Assembly: GCA_016647705.1 (NCBI GenBank)
Contig: CM028335.1
Coordinates: 24,158,905 to 24,222,904, forward strand
Direction of reading: 5' to 3'
DNA length: 64,000 nucleotides
Origin: Eucommia ulmoides
Lineage: Eukaryota; Streptophyta; Magnoliopsida; Garryales; Eucommiaceae
Shown: piece after piece, positions 31,302 through 42,831 of the stretch
Numbering within the stretch: the stretch's first letter is position 1
Layout: every line of letters begins with the position of its first letter
Position numbers and translations under genes: made by a program
The notes under the pieces: generated by a model
Seen by the model: only the letters and a program-made list of their open reading frames with translations
Databases searched by the model: none
What the model was told of the DNA's origin: nothing

Positions 31302-33843
31302 TGTCACACCCTACCCCGGACACCCGTCACCTGTGGGGCCGGCGTGACGTCGACACGACATTTCCTAAGCGACAAACCAACTAGAAAGCGACGGTATGCA
31401 TTCATAATTATACACACATCAAAATCCAAGTCATAAACATCGTTCCAAGCCAGAGACACACCCGTCCCTGAAATTCCCTTCTAGAAGAACAAAAGAAAAA
31501 AAAACAAAAAAAAAAAAAAAAAAACAAACGATGAACCTTTCCTCGGTTCGCCACAGACAACACTTCCCAATTTTTTTTTTATTCCTTGCTATACCATCGA
31601 CGGAATCTACCTCGTGCCAGTAGGGGACCGACTCCTAGCCATTTCACCTGCGAGTGTACTGCCTTCTCAATAAAATCATTCTTATTTAATAATAATAATA
31701 CATGGATTCAGTATAAGCACCATATATGCAGTAAAAATGAAATAATATATATAATTTCCATTTTTAAAACCATGCAGTATAAATATCATACCAATCGCCT
31801 GAAATAAATAATAAATTACCCAATATAAACAAAACATCACACCCCAAACCACCACTCCACCACAACACACACTGGCTAGCCATGGTGATCGTTTTAACCT
31901 CACGATTAGGAGTTTGCAACAGTACCGTACCATCCGTAAGATATGCCTTCCTACGAACACCTATCACTCCGCCAAAGCTAATAACCACTGCGCAGTACAA
32001 ACGTCTAACATCACTCTGCCGAAGCATATAAACATCACTCCGCCGAAGCAGATAACATCACTCTGCGAAAGCGGATAAACATCACTCAATAATATTGTCT
32101 AATCACCACAGTACACTCACCTCGTTTCTGGTGCTACAAAAACCCCACCGTTCACAACTTACCGAGGTGTTGGCGTCTGCGAACCTAGAAATGATAGGGC
32201 TTAGGTTAATATTTTATGCAAATCACCTAGTCATGTAATGCAGGCCCTAAGTTCCACATTTTTTCCATTTCCCATATTTTATCCCTGGGATTTGTTATTA
32301 TACTAATAATTTCGTTCTGTTATTTTTTACATCAGAAATCTTATAATCTGAATGACCCTAAATTTATTACTCCAGTTACAAAGATTTTTAGGTTAAGATT
32401 GAATTTAACCAAATTAGAATAAATTTAACGAAAAACGATATCCATCCCGAAACGTTCACGGGTCGCGAAAAGGATTTGAATTCGAATTTGAATTTTTTCC
32501 TTTTGTTGGGGTTAATTGTGCAATTTCCTCCTCCTTTTTTTTTTTTGGTTCTTTTCCAGACCGACGGCCGGCCGTTTTATCCCTCTACGATTGCCGACCG
32601 CCGGTGGCCTTCCTCTCCTTGCCGGTCCTCCTATCGCCCCTGCACCGCCTACGACATCCCTCAGACACCACCTCCGGCCATCTCACCAGCTCAACCGCAC
32701 ACCCACAACTACTGTTCACACACCCACGCACCCTGTGACACACACACACCCCCCCATGCATGCGACTACGTTTGCATGCCACTGCTGATGGCACGCCACG
32801 GGACCAACGACCCCTGCCGACGGAGACCCACACACACAGTGGCACACCGCAGCCGCAACCAACTTACGCCACCGCCACCGCCGTGATCGTCCTCTTTTTC
32901 TCTCTCTCTCTCTCTTTCTCTCCGTCTTGGTTTTTCTTTTCCCCTTTTTGCTGGATTTTTGTCAACGCAATATATATTTCACACACACGCACACTCGCAC
33001 ACAGTAGCCGAAAAATCAAAACACACACATACAAACCCACATGCTGCCGGAAGACGAAAATTGAGCACACCCCCACACCGCCAGAAACTCACCGACCCAA
33101 CCCGTCACGCTTATGCATGAACACATCTATCAATTAATTAGAGAAAATCTACATAAATACTCACTAGCCCGACGATCGACGATGGTTGGACGGCGATTCG
33201 CAACTCCCACTCACCGGCGATGCTAAAAACGCATTGTCCCTCCGTTGACGAGCCACGCCACCGACCAGACCACCCTCTCCTAGAACTGTCTACGTTGTCC
33301 ACATGAGCACGCTGCCGGAGGAACGTCGATTCAAGAACAACCGACGACCCCTTCCGCTCCGGTTCTCTCTATCTCTCTAGATTTTTCAAGTTTTTTCCTA
33401 CGATTTCCTCCTTCTTTGCATGTAGAAAGGTTTTTATTGCATGATGTTAGTGGTTAAACCGCTTCTGAGCTCGCCACGTCGCCCCTCGATCGCCCCTTCT
33501 TAGCCGATGGATCGCCCGTCGGTTTACCGTGTGGGTATATAAGCATATATATATATAAAAAAAATTAAATTACACTTTCCTCCCCTCATTTTCTTTAGGA
33601 TCCTTATTTCGGTAATTTTAAGTTTTAAAAGTTTCAATATTTATAATTTTGCCCTTAACATTTTTACTTTTGGTTTCTAATTGCCAATCCAAATCTCAAG
33701 TTTAAATTTTTGTGTTCTCAAATTCCCAATTTGACCCCCAACTTTTGATTTGAGTTTTTATCAAGAAAAGTTTTACCCTAAAATTCTCTAATGTTCTATA
33801 ATGCGACTATTTATGACGTACGTCCTATAACTTAGGTTTTACA
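31302..33843 (-). mobile_element. Tekay/Del-like solo LTR (TSD taaga)
   Basis: A 2542-bp insertion bounded by TG (tgtcacaccctacc) and CA (gttttaca), with a perfect 5-bp duplication, taaga, at 31297-31301 and 33844-33848. On the minus strand it starts TGTAAAACCTAAGTTATAGG and ends GGTAGGGTGTGACA. Those ends resemble long LTRs of Tekay/Del-type chromoviruses, so I orient it minus; the lineage call is tentative. The middle (32540-33130) is GC- and CA-rich with CT and CA dinucleotide runs. TATA-like sequence lies near 33535-33560. The proline-rich open frames at 32476-33137 fall in this simple-sequence zone and are not called. Confidence 0.88.
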
Positions 33844-33848
33844 TAAGA

Positions 33849-34150
33849 TACTACTATCATACCCATTCTTAATTATGCATTTATCATGATCAAACACAAC
33901 ATTGTAACCCTTATCACATAATTGACTTATATTGAGCAAGTTATGTTTAACATCATCAACTAATAAGATATCTTTAATAATAGTAGTACCATTACCGATA
34001 TTATCTATACCGATAATTTTACCCTTAGCGTTATCTCCAAATGCCACATGACCTCCATCTTTAGGTGTCAAAGATATAAATTTTGATTTATCTCCTGTCA
34101 TGTGCTGAACAACCACTATCCAGGAACCATTTGTCTTTGCCTATTGATGC
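33849..34150 (-). pseudogene. Copia protease active site and GAG-pre-integrase region (minus strand)
   Basis: On the minus strand KWFLDSGCS carries the retropepsin catalytic Asp-Ser-Gly. A 2-nt loss right after it moves HMTGDKSKFISLTPKDGGHV to another frame, so the protease is broken. Then follow GYNVVFDHDKCIIKNG and DSSIL of the GAG-pre-integrase domain before the solo LTR boundary. The same order is seen at 55850-56120 in the plus-strand relative. Confidence 0.82.
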
Positions 34151-34159
34151 TTTTAGAAT

Positions 34160-35737
34160 AACCTATAAGGAGCACCTCAAATAGTTCCTAAGTGGTACCC
34201 AATCTAAGTGGGTCCGATCTTGTTAGTCGGGACAATTTTAATTCTTTTTGGAACCCAAACCTATCTGCATATAGATATTTTAGGAAAACATCTACGAATT
34301 ATATGCCCTACAACGTTACATTTAAAATATCTAACAAGACCCCTGGTTTCTAAAAAAAATTTATGAAAACATTTTTGCTTAAGATTTTTTTGAAATCCAA
34401 TATTGGCTTTATTAAAAATACCACGTGAACTTCCCAAAAATAATTTCAAGTTATTCTCATCGCCGATGAATGTTAGAACTATTGAATGTAAATCCGACAT
34501 CTTGGATTTCAATTCAACATTTTTAGATTCATAGTCCATTAGTTGCTTGTTTAATGTGTTAATTGTACTTTGAAGGGTATTGATTTTAGACCATTGGTTT
34601 TTATAATCATGCGTAAGTTCTTGATATACATCAAATAATTCATCAAAATCTAAAGGACAAGAACCTGAACATTTAGTTACTTTATCACCAGTGGCTATTA
34701 GTGCAAACATGGACGATTCTTCACTTCCTGGTTTTTCCGAACTACTTGATTCTATATCATCCCAAGTAGTTTTCATGGAGTTCTTCTTACTTTTCTTTCC
34801 TTTCTTCTTCTTTTTTCTTTTTCTTTTCTTTTTTCTTATCCATCTTCTGTTCGGGATAATCGATTTGAAAATGGCCAGTCTTGTGACAGTTGTAACATTC
34901 CACATTGTTCATGTTGAAATTCCTTCTTCCACGGAATGTTCGTTGAGTCATCATTCTAAAATTCTTAGTGAGAAGCGCCACATCTTTTTCTTGCTCACTG
35001 TCAAGACTCACACCATCACTGTCATTCTCTTGCTTAGTTTTCTGAACCTTCAATGCTAAAGACTTCTTTTTGATATTCCTGGTGTCATCCTCCTACCCTC
35101 GAATTATTGTCTCATGCTTCATTAGGTTGCCGATGAGGTCATCAATTTCATATTTCGCAAAATCTTTAGCTTCCTCAATCGCAGTAACTTTTGGCTCCTA
35201 TACTTTAGTTAAAGATCTCAAGATCTTTCGAACTTTGTCCTTCGTGGAATATGGCTTTCTGAGTTGACCCCAATGGTTGCAGATATTATTGAATCGTATG
35301 TACATCTCTTGAATCGATTCTGCTTCTCCCATTTTGAACAATTCAAATTAATGGATTAAGGCATTGATTTTTGACTGTTTCACTTAACTAATCCTTTCGT
35401 GGATAACCTACAATTTGTCTTACATTTCTTTTGCCGATCTGCAACCTGAGACCTTGGAATATTCATTAGCATCTAAAGAGCAAAACAAAATATTAATTGC
35501 CTAAGAATTAATAGAAAGCTTCTGTTTATCAGAAACGATTAACTACTATTTCTTCTTGGCAACTCCATTTTTCTTAGAAACAAACGGACCATTCTCAATC
35601 GCTAGCCACACGTCATAATTTGTGGCCTGAAGGAATATAATCATTCTGTCATTCCAGAATGCATAATTTTCACCTACAAATAAAGGTGGTCGGTTCATAG
35701 ACTGCCCCTAACCTAGTGTGCCTACTGGGTGTGCCAT
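34160..35737 (-). pseudogene. Copia gag with two zinc-knuckle remnants (minus strand)
   Basis: Starts at a minus-strand ATG at 35737 (MAHPVGTLG) and soon meets TAG. A PPLFVGENYAFW-type gag N-terminus follows. At 34787-35053 it reads VECYNCHKTGHFQIDYPEQK, a CCHC knuckle with Tyr in place of the last Cys, followed by a long Lys/Glu run. At 34261-34905 there is a coiled-coil region (YKNQWSKINTLQSTINTLNKQ) and then a second knuckle-like RYFKCNVVGHIIRRCFPK. Two knuckles with a coiled coil between them are typical of SIRE-type gag. Several stops and frameshifts are present. Confidence 0.82.
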
Positions 35738-35769
35738 GTGATCTTTCTTAGCTAGTATATCGAGCTAAA

Positions 35770-35784
35770 CCAACTTTGATGCCA
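35770..35784 (-). other. Degenerate tRNA-iMet primer-binding site (minus strand)
   Basis: On the minus strand tggcatcaaagttgg lies two bases after the LTR end gggccaaca. It aligns with TGGTATCAGAGCTGG with a few substitutions, matching the primer sites at 18025 and 54808. Confidence 0.75.
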
Positions 35785-35786
35785 AT

Positions 35787-36496
35787 TGTTGGCCCAGTGA
35801 TCTACCCAAGAGGGGGGATGAATTGAGTAGTTATAAAATTAAAACAAATAATTTTCTTTTCAACACTTAAATTCAAATAATTAATTTTATCCTAATTAAT
35901 TATTATCTCTTTATATAGCAATGAATAAGTGTAATTAGCTCTGGGTGCACACCCAAACAATAGAAAATAAATAAAGTAAACATGTGGCACACCACGATGT
36001 ATACTGGTTTACCAAGATACTTTAGGCTAATCTAGTCTTCCGAGCCCCACGGAGACTTGCACCCACTAAATCACTAAGATTGCTTTAATTAGGTAGGAAC
36101 CAAACCTTTACACAATGATTCTTTTCACAGACTTAGAATCAACCTTTACAATTCTATTTTTACAGGCTAAGGAAGAACCTCTATCTTTTTAACAGGCTAA
36201 AGATTAACCTAATTATTTTATATTTAGGTTAAGAATCAAACCTCACAAAAAATCACTCCAAGTATCTTTTTCATTGGTTAGGATGGAACCGTTACAAAGT
36301 CACACAAGCTAATGCTGCTTAGGAAGAATTAACACATATCTTTTTTCATGAAAAAGAGTAACCTAACCTTTTTTTACCTTAGGTAAAGATCAAACATCAA
36401 TCACTTTACCGAAAGAGATTGAAACCAAGCTACCCTTAATTAGATATTCCCAACAATATCAAATCCACACACAACTCACCAATTACAATAAATTGA
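35787..36496 (-). mobile_element. 5' LTR remnant of the minus-strand SIRE-like element
   Basis: Collinear with 19155-19870 of the 3' LTR (agtgatctaccc, aaaataaataaagtaaac, caccacgatgtatactggtt, cacgga[g]), including the hairpin repeats at 36060-36440. It stops abruptly at caataaattga (about 36496) where the 3' LTR continues, so roughly two-thirds of the LTR is missing. Confidence 0.85.
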
Positions 36497-37427
36497 TGTG
36501 TTTACTTAATGTCTTAGAAAAATTGCATGGTGATTTTGAGAATTACATTTAGTTAAAATATATTAACATGTTTTTATGATGTGCTTATATCAAGTCTTGT
36601 TAATTTATTTGATTATATGAAACATGTTATATGATATAAATTGTTAGATAATACTGGTTTATTGATTAATATTGAGTCATGAGATGGTTATTAAGCTTAT
36701 CATAATTCTTGTATCATATGTTATATGTTTTGTAATATCAGTATTTAGCATGGTTTACTTTGACAACATGATCATATGAATTTAAGCTTGCATGGTTGGT
36801 ATTACTTTATGAAATTGTGTTGATCTATTTTTGATACCATTTGAATGATCATCTGAGTATACATACCATATCAATCTATACTTAGTGTTTTACACATGGA
36901 TATTTTTATAAGCATCAAGTGTCTAGTTGAATGCATGATAATATGAACTTAGCATCCATTTTACTTCTCTTGGGTTTAAATGATTAGTTTTTCTAGAAGG
37001 GAGATCAAATTTTATGAGATAAATATGAACTTATCCATGTTTAAAGCATGTATTAGATTTATATCAATGGTTTCATAAATAATTATTATTATTTAGATAT
37101 GCTTCCTATCCTAGAGCATTAAAATATTACATGTTTTTTGATTCTATCTAAAGGGAAGATATTAATTGGCATCATGAAATAAAGCCTATTAACTTAATTG
37201 AAATTATATGATTTCATGCTTTATTGTTGAAATGTTTTGATGATCTATTGAAATTGTCTTAAGATAATTAGATTAATCTTAAAAGTTGTCCTCTTCATGA
37301 TGTCCATTTTTTGATGTAACAAAGGTGAAGAGAATATGATATTAAAGGAGAAAAGTTATATGATGTTCTGATATTGAATGTGTTCTCCTAAGCATAAATT
37401 AATGTTTACAATTATATAGGGGAAAAC

Positions 37428-37463
<36 letters not shown>

Positions 37464-37470
37464 TAGGGCA
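36497..37470. other. Unassigned AT-rich stretch with a 32-nt poly-T
   Basis: No coding similarity is recognised. A T run occupies 37429-37460. By position, between a truncated LTR and the 3' end of a copia polyprotein, it may be decayed pol or DNA joined by deletion. The sequence itself does not show which. Confidence 0.4.
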
Positions 37471-37939
37471 ATTAAATTGAAAAAGGGGATATTGAATATG
37501 TTGATACCTCCGATTAGATTATTGATATTTTCACCAAACATCTAGTTGAAGATCAATTTGTGAAAATCATTCGAGGTTTAGGTATGACTAGGCTTAACGA
37601 TGTATACATTGTTTAATGTTTTTCATTCTCTATCCCCACTTTTTGAGATGACAAAAGGGGAGAAGTTGATGTTTAAATTAGTTAATCAATGTTTAGTAAT
37701 TTGTTTACCTAAGCATTGCATTGATTAAAGGGAGACAATCGTTATTGGGTTTAATGTTGAATATCATTGTTGATTAAATTTGGGGCTTTTATTGCATATC
37801 TTTATCATTGTTAACTTTTGTTTTCATATTTGTGCTTAAATGAGTTTTAATAGCCATCCTCGGATTTAGGGGAAGCGTGGTTATATTCTTTATTGAAGAA
37901 AATGTCAAAATTAATTGTCATCATAAAAAAGGAGAAGAT
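37471..37939 (+). pseudogene. 3' end of a copia polyprotein and 3' untranslated region
   Basis: Reads a GDIEYVDT- and DIFTKHLVEDQFVKII-like RNase H C-terminus, then GLGMTRLNDV and a stop. Non-coding landmarks shared with 58860-59200 follow (cccactttttgagatgac, aagttgatgttta, ttgcattgattaaag). A polypurine tract (aaaaaaggagaaga) at about 37925-37938 precedes the LTR at 37940. The upstream pol is missing. Confidence 0.8.
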
Positions 37940-40269
37940 TGTTGAACTCTAGATTTTGATGAACAATTAAATATTGATGTTTTTGGTAGAACTAATGATT
38001 TTGTTGAATGTTTTAAAAAAGAGTTCCATACAGTTGATTAAGAAGAAGACCTCATGCAGAAACATAAAGCGTGCACGATGGACACAATGAAGATATGAAA
38101 AGTGTTGAAGACCTTGAAGAAAATTAGGTAAAAACCACTTTCTACTTACATACTCTTAATGCAACTCGAATTAGAATCACACACGATACTTTAAATGAGT
38201 TATTTTTATGTGTGTCTTGATATGAAATGATAGCGTTTAAGATCTTAATTTAAGATATTAAATGTGCTCCTTATATGAAATGTATTTGATAATTGACCTA
38301 AATAGAAAACATATTTTAAAGTATAAATGGTGAAGTAATTTGGTCAAATCGGTCAACCAAGAAACGCAATCGAACAACCGAATTAAACTGTGAGTTTTGG
38401 AGCAAAAATAAGGTGCTATTGACCCAGTCGGTCAATCGAATTAAAGAGGCTAGTCAACCATTTGAAACAGTGGCTAAATTAGCGAAGGGAGTAAACAACT
38501 TGAACTGATCGATCAATTGTTTGAGGGCAATCGGTCAACCGTTTGAGTCAGTGGTTTTTTTTTTTTAAGAGAAACTAGAGCAACTTGAACCAATCGGTCA
38601 ACCGATTGGAGGCAGTCAATTAATTGACTGGCTTGTAAGTTCAGGCTGTGTTTCGGCTCTAGACTAGTCGGTTAACCGACCAGTGGGGCTCGGTCAACCA
38701 ACTCTGTCCGTTAAGGTTTCTTGTTACTTGGTCACTTGGTCAAAACTATCCGTTTTTGAGGATTTCAAGGGAGAGATTTGGGGAATTTGAACTTAATTAA
38801 GATATAGTCTACATATTCTATTATCCCTATTGATTTGGTCCATATACTCTGAGATTCTCCTTATTTAAATGGATTAATACTTCTTATCTTTATGGTTTTA
38901 AATTGAGAATTGTTTTGTGGACTTATTTAAGAGAATTGAAAGATATTTTAATGTGAAATTCATCTGAAATGAAAGGTAATGTTATATGGGGTCTAAGAGT
39001 GTCTATTAGAGAAATATATTTGAAAAACTAGCCGTTGGAGGGCTTGATATCTATCTATAAATATAAACTTGCGGGAATAAAAAAAAAACACATCAAGAGC
39101 AATTAGTTCAATCTTTTCTAAGAGTTATAATTACGCTTAGATTTTTGTGAGAGATTTATTATTTTTTCTTAATCTAAAGCGCTTGTGATTGGCGTCACTG
39201 ACTTGTGTTCTATTACGATTCTATCATTATTTTCGGTGTTTTTCGGTGAGATCTTTCCAAGTTTTGTTATTTAATTTTAAGTTATATTATTATTACTTAC
39301 TTGGTATAAGATTGTTTAGAAAATTGTTTTTAAACTTAAAAGCCTGAAAATCTTTTTAAACGATTTTATTTGACTATCTAATTACGTGCTTTAAATTATG
39401 CTATCCACTTTTTTATTTAATCATATTTTATTTGCCTCATATTGTATCTATCACGTAGTCATTATTCAGGATATTAAACGAGTATATTCATATTGAGGTG
39501 GTAGAAGCTCATTATGGGAAGAAACTTACATTCTTTCTATTTGTGTGTTTAAGCAGATTAGATATGCTTTGGACGGTGTCTAATCGGGTTAGTTAGGTTT
39601 TGATTTTTTTCCTGTGAAAAAAATTAGGGTTTGATCTTTGTCCTCCAAAAATGTTAGGTTGTTCTTTTTCTTTGAAAAGAATTAGGTTTTGATTTTCCCT
39701 GTAATAGAATTAAGTGATTGTAAATATTCTTCCTAAACTTGAGAAAATGATACATGTAAAAGTGTGAGAGAGTGGTAGGTTTGATCTTTAGCCTATTAAA
39801 AGAATTAGGTTTTAATTCTTCCTATAATAGAATTAGGTTAGTTTTGAACCAGGTAAAAAGATAAGGTTCTTCCTGAGCCTGAAAAAATGATAGTTTTAAA
39901 AGTTATTCTTGAGTCTGGGAAAAGAATAATTGCAAAGGTTGATTCTAAGCCTAGGAAAAGAATCGTGAGTTGTAAGGGCTTGGTTCCTGTCTGGTAAAGG
40001 AATCAGGGGTTAATGGGTTGTGAATTTCCGTGGAGCTTGGGGGACTAAAGTAGGTAAGAGTATCTTACCGAACCAAAATATATCATTGTGTGTTGCATTG
40101 ATTTAATATTTATATTGTGTTTGGGTATGCACTTGGTATTAAACACATATCCGCTGGGTAAAAAGATGAGAATCTATTTAGGGAAATTTATTATTTGTGT
40201 TTAAAGGAATTAATTGTTTTTTTTTAGTAACTACCCAATTCACCCCCCTTGGGTAGCTCTTTGGGCCAA
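37940..40269 (+). mobile_element. Complete SIRE/Maximus-like LTR (3' LTR)
   Basis: About 2330 bp, starting TGTTGAACTCTAGATTTTGA and ending tagctctttgggccaa, where the final CA is lost. The region 38340-38720 has an array of gtcaaccga/tcggttaaccga motifs. TATA-like ctataaatata lies at 39055-39065, and hairpin-type repeats at 39590-40000. Its sequence is visibly closer to the LTR at 16379-18023 than to the LTRs of the element at 52575. This supports pairing them as the two ends of one plus-strand element. Confidence 0.87.
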
Positions 40270-40953
40270 TTATTTATTGTCAACTTGTAAAACAACCAAC
40301 CTTACCATTTTAATGATATTTAGTCTATTTCTCTTGCACCCTTTGATTTAGTACATTCTGATGTTTGGGGACCTTCTCATGTAACAATGGGTGGTTCTCA
40401 TTATTTTGTTATATTTACGGACAACTACTCTCGATATACATGGTTATTTAATATGAAAATAGATATGAAGTATTCCAAATATATTCTAATTTTTCTTTTA
40501 TGTTTCAAATTCAATTTTCTCGAAATATGTAAGTTTTTCGCTCAGATAATACAATGGAATACAATAATCTTGCCTTTCTTAACTTGCTTCCCAAAAATAG
40601 GATGCTTCCCTACCACTCATGTCTTGGAACATCCCCACAAAATAGAAGAGCCGAACGTAAACATAGATACATTCTTTACATAGTTCGTGCCCTCCTTATT
40701 TCTCCATCATGTCTTCAGCTCTTTTGAGGTGAGGTTGCCCTAACCGCAGTATACATTATAAACCATGTCCCTCCCCTAAAATTTAGCGTCAATCTCTATC
40801 TGAGCGTCTTTTGGTAACTCTCCCACTTACTCTGAACTCAAAGTCTTTGGTTGCGTTTGTTTTGTTCTTCTCAAACCACATGAACACAACAAACTGGAAC
40901 CAAGGGCCTACCTATTTTGTTTTCTAGGATATGACATTGAACATAAATGGTAT
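40270..40953 (+). pseudogene. Integrase fragment of a second copia lineage, part 1
   Basis: Reads YCQLVKQPTLPF, then APFDLVHSDVWGP, MGGSHYFVIFTDNYSRYTWLF (40387 onward). Further downstream are frames resembling the DSPQQNG..ER and IINHVPP.. blocks, with stops and frameshifts. It ends in GYDIEHKWY at the insertion point of the solo LTR. The wording of the motifs differs from the SIRE-like copies, so this is another copia lineage. It resumes at 50659. Confidence 0.8.
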
Positions 40954-41191
40954 TGGATAGCGGAATCATTCGTCGCTATGCTACTGCAAGTGTACGGGTC
41001 AAGTTTTAATAGTATAGGAAGTAAGGGGTTGTCATATCTACAGGGATTGGATAAAATTGTCGCTAAGTACTGCGATTATCGTAACCGAACTTTATTTAGG
41101 CATTCCAATTTTTAGTTTTTGTAAAAATATAAAAATAGACTAAACTAATTAAACTAAAATACTAAGAATAACGTCCATGGGAATAAATTAT

Positions 41192-42577
41192 TGATAGGTT
41201 AAAAATACCTATCTACTTCTAAGTCTAATTTGGTAGTTTTCGAGTGTTTTAGTAATATTTTATTGAGTTTCTATTTGTTTTTATGTAAATCATGTGTTGG
41301 GATGTAATTGAGTGATAAACAAGTGAAGTGATGGAAAAACGACAAAGAAACGAGGAAAGAAACAAGGTTTCAGGATAGCAAACCCATCGCCAAGACGGTG
41401 GAGATGCATGGAGAATTGTGCCATTCTCACTGCCACAGCGGTTATTTACCACTGAGGCGATGAAAATCCAGAGAGTTTAGGGTTTGGTTTACCGCCGAAG
41501 AAGTGAAGTTAACTGACTTAACTTACCGCCGCAGCGATGAACCACCGCTGCGGCGGTCACTCTGTGAAGAAAATATCTATTTTTTCTAGATATTTTGAAC
41601 CCTTCTATTTAAGCCCCCTTTGCCCCCATTTGTCAAGAACATTATAGACATTAGATAAATGATCTTAAGCATATTTTGAGAGCTCAAATAGGAGATTTAA
41701 CATTTGGAGAAGAGGAAGGATTCCAGGACCAATCTTTGGCGACAGCGGACCACTCCACTCTAAGATTTGATCGTTCTTCCTTTATTTCTATCTTTGTAAC
41801 TTAACTTTTCATATCAAACGATGATGAATCCTTTTTGTTCTAATATTTGTATGGCTAAGATCATGGTAGGCTAGATAAATATTATCTAGGGATTGATGTA
41901 ACTCATGTAAATACATGTTTGATTGAATATATGTTACTTTAATGGTTGTTTGTCTAAATCCGATTGTGTTTACTATTTTATTATAATTTTAATATGCTTG
42001 TTAAGGTATTAGGGTTGGTTTTGAGAATACGAGGTTTGACACTCGGGAGAGGTAACCTCAGATTTGGACTAGGGTTAAACACATCACAACAATCTAACGA
42101 CTCGGGAGGGCGTTAGAAAGTGTGCAATCCATGAGGTTGTCTTAAGAATCAGGTGACTATGTGTTATATAAAATGCTAGAGGGTGACTTCGGCATTAACG
42201 CGAAGTCATATAATCACTCATTTTACACTCGAGAGAGGTAATGAGCGAGTTTGCGATATCTAGATTGTCGGATAAGATAAACACCGTTATTGTTAATTAA
42301 ACGAAGTCAAACATGTATTAAGTGAATGAAATCAATCCCTGTGTAATCCATTTAATTAGAACTAATCCAATAGTTTTTAGTTTAACTTAGTTTTTAATTA
42401 TTCAAACTTAAATATTTCTTGAACTCTCGAGATAATATAAGACTATGCAAATTGAGGTATTCAATTAATCAAACATGTTTCCCAGAGGATGATATCTGAT
42501 CGAAAGGTCCACTATATTAAAACTTGACCTCATGTACTTGCGAGTAAATTAAGACGTGAAAAAAAGTACCATGTCCA
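41192..42577 (+). repeat. 5' LTR (1386 bp)
   Basis: Palindromic modules lie between 41385 and 41560 (caccgctgcggcggtcac, taccgccgcagcgatga). A TATA-like ctatttaag is at 41605-41613. The lower half has a single copy of the aaacacatc...gggagaggtaa block that is duplicated in the 21737-type LTRs. It ends accatgtcca. Confidence 0.92.
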
Positions 42578-42583
42578 AGTTTT

Positions 42584-42601
42584 TTGTGCCATTGCCAAGG
42601 A
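42584..42601 (+). other. Degenerate tRNA-Asp primer-binding site
   Basis: ttgtgccattgccaagga lies seven bases after the LTR end and aligns with TGGCGCCGTTGCCGGGGA. The differences are all transitions except one G-to-T, as expected of a methylated, decaying copy. Confidence 0.75.
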
Positions 42602-42831
42602 CACAGTGTTTTAATTTGGTTGATATTGTGACCAAGTGGTTGAATATTAATCCAGACAATTCTTTTATTTTATTTTCTTTCAATTCAATTCATTTTTTTT
42701 ATTTGTTTAATTTGTTGTGATCGAGCAGTGCATGCGACGTAGTAAAAGTTTTGAATTTTTTACTCTTGATCCAGAGATCGAGCACACTTTTGAGGAGGAT
42801 AAGGAGTGAGAGAAGAAACCAGACTCAAACT

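Larger units (their letters stand above)
19155..36496 (-). mobile_element. Nested SIRE/Maximus-like copia element on the minus strand
   Basis: Composite span of one decayed element. Its 5' LTR remnant is 35787-36496, followed by primer site 35770-35784, gag 34160-35737, protease/GAG-pre-integrase 33849-34150, integrase 30600-31301, linker and reverse transcriptase 29480-30600, and RNase H 26902-29480. A polypurine tract precedes the 3' LTR 19155-21578. Gene order gag-PR-INT-RT-RH is the copia order. Three insertions interrupt it: 21737-26901, 27593-29004 and 31302-33843. Collinearity is restored when these are removed. All frames carry stops or frameshifts, so it is inactive. The 5' LTR is cut at 36496. 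Confidence 0.88.

Noticed and set aside
32476..33137. Proline/threonine/histidine-rich open frames of 90-136 codons
   Set aside because: They lie in CA- and CT-rich simple sequence inside a TSD-flanked solo LTR and occur in several frames.
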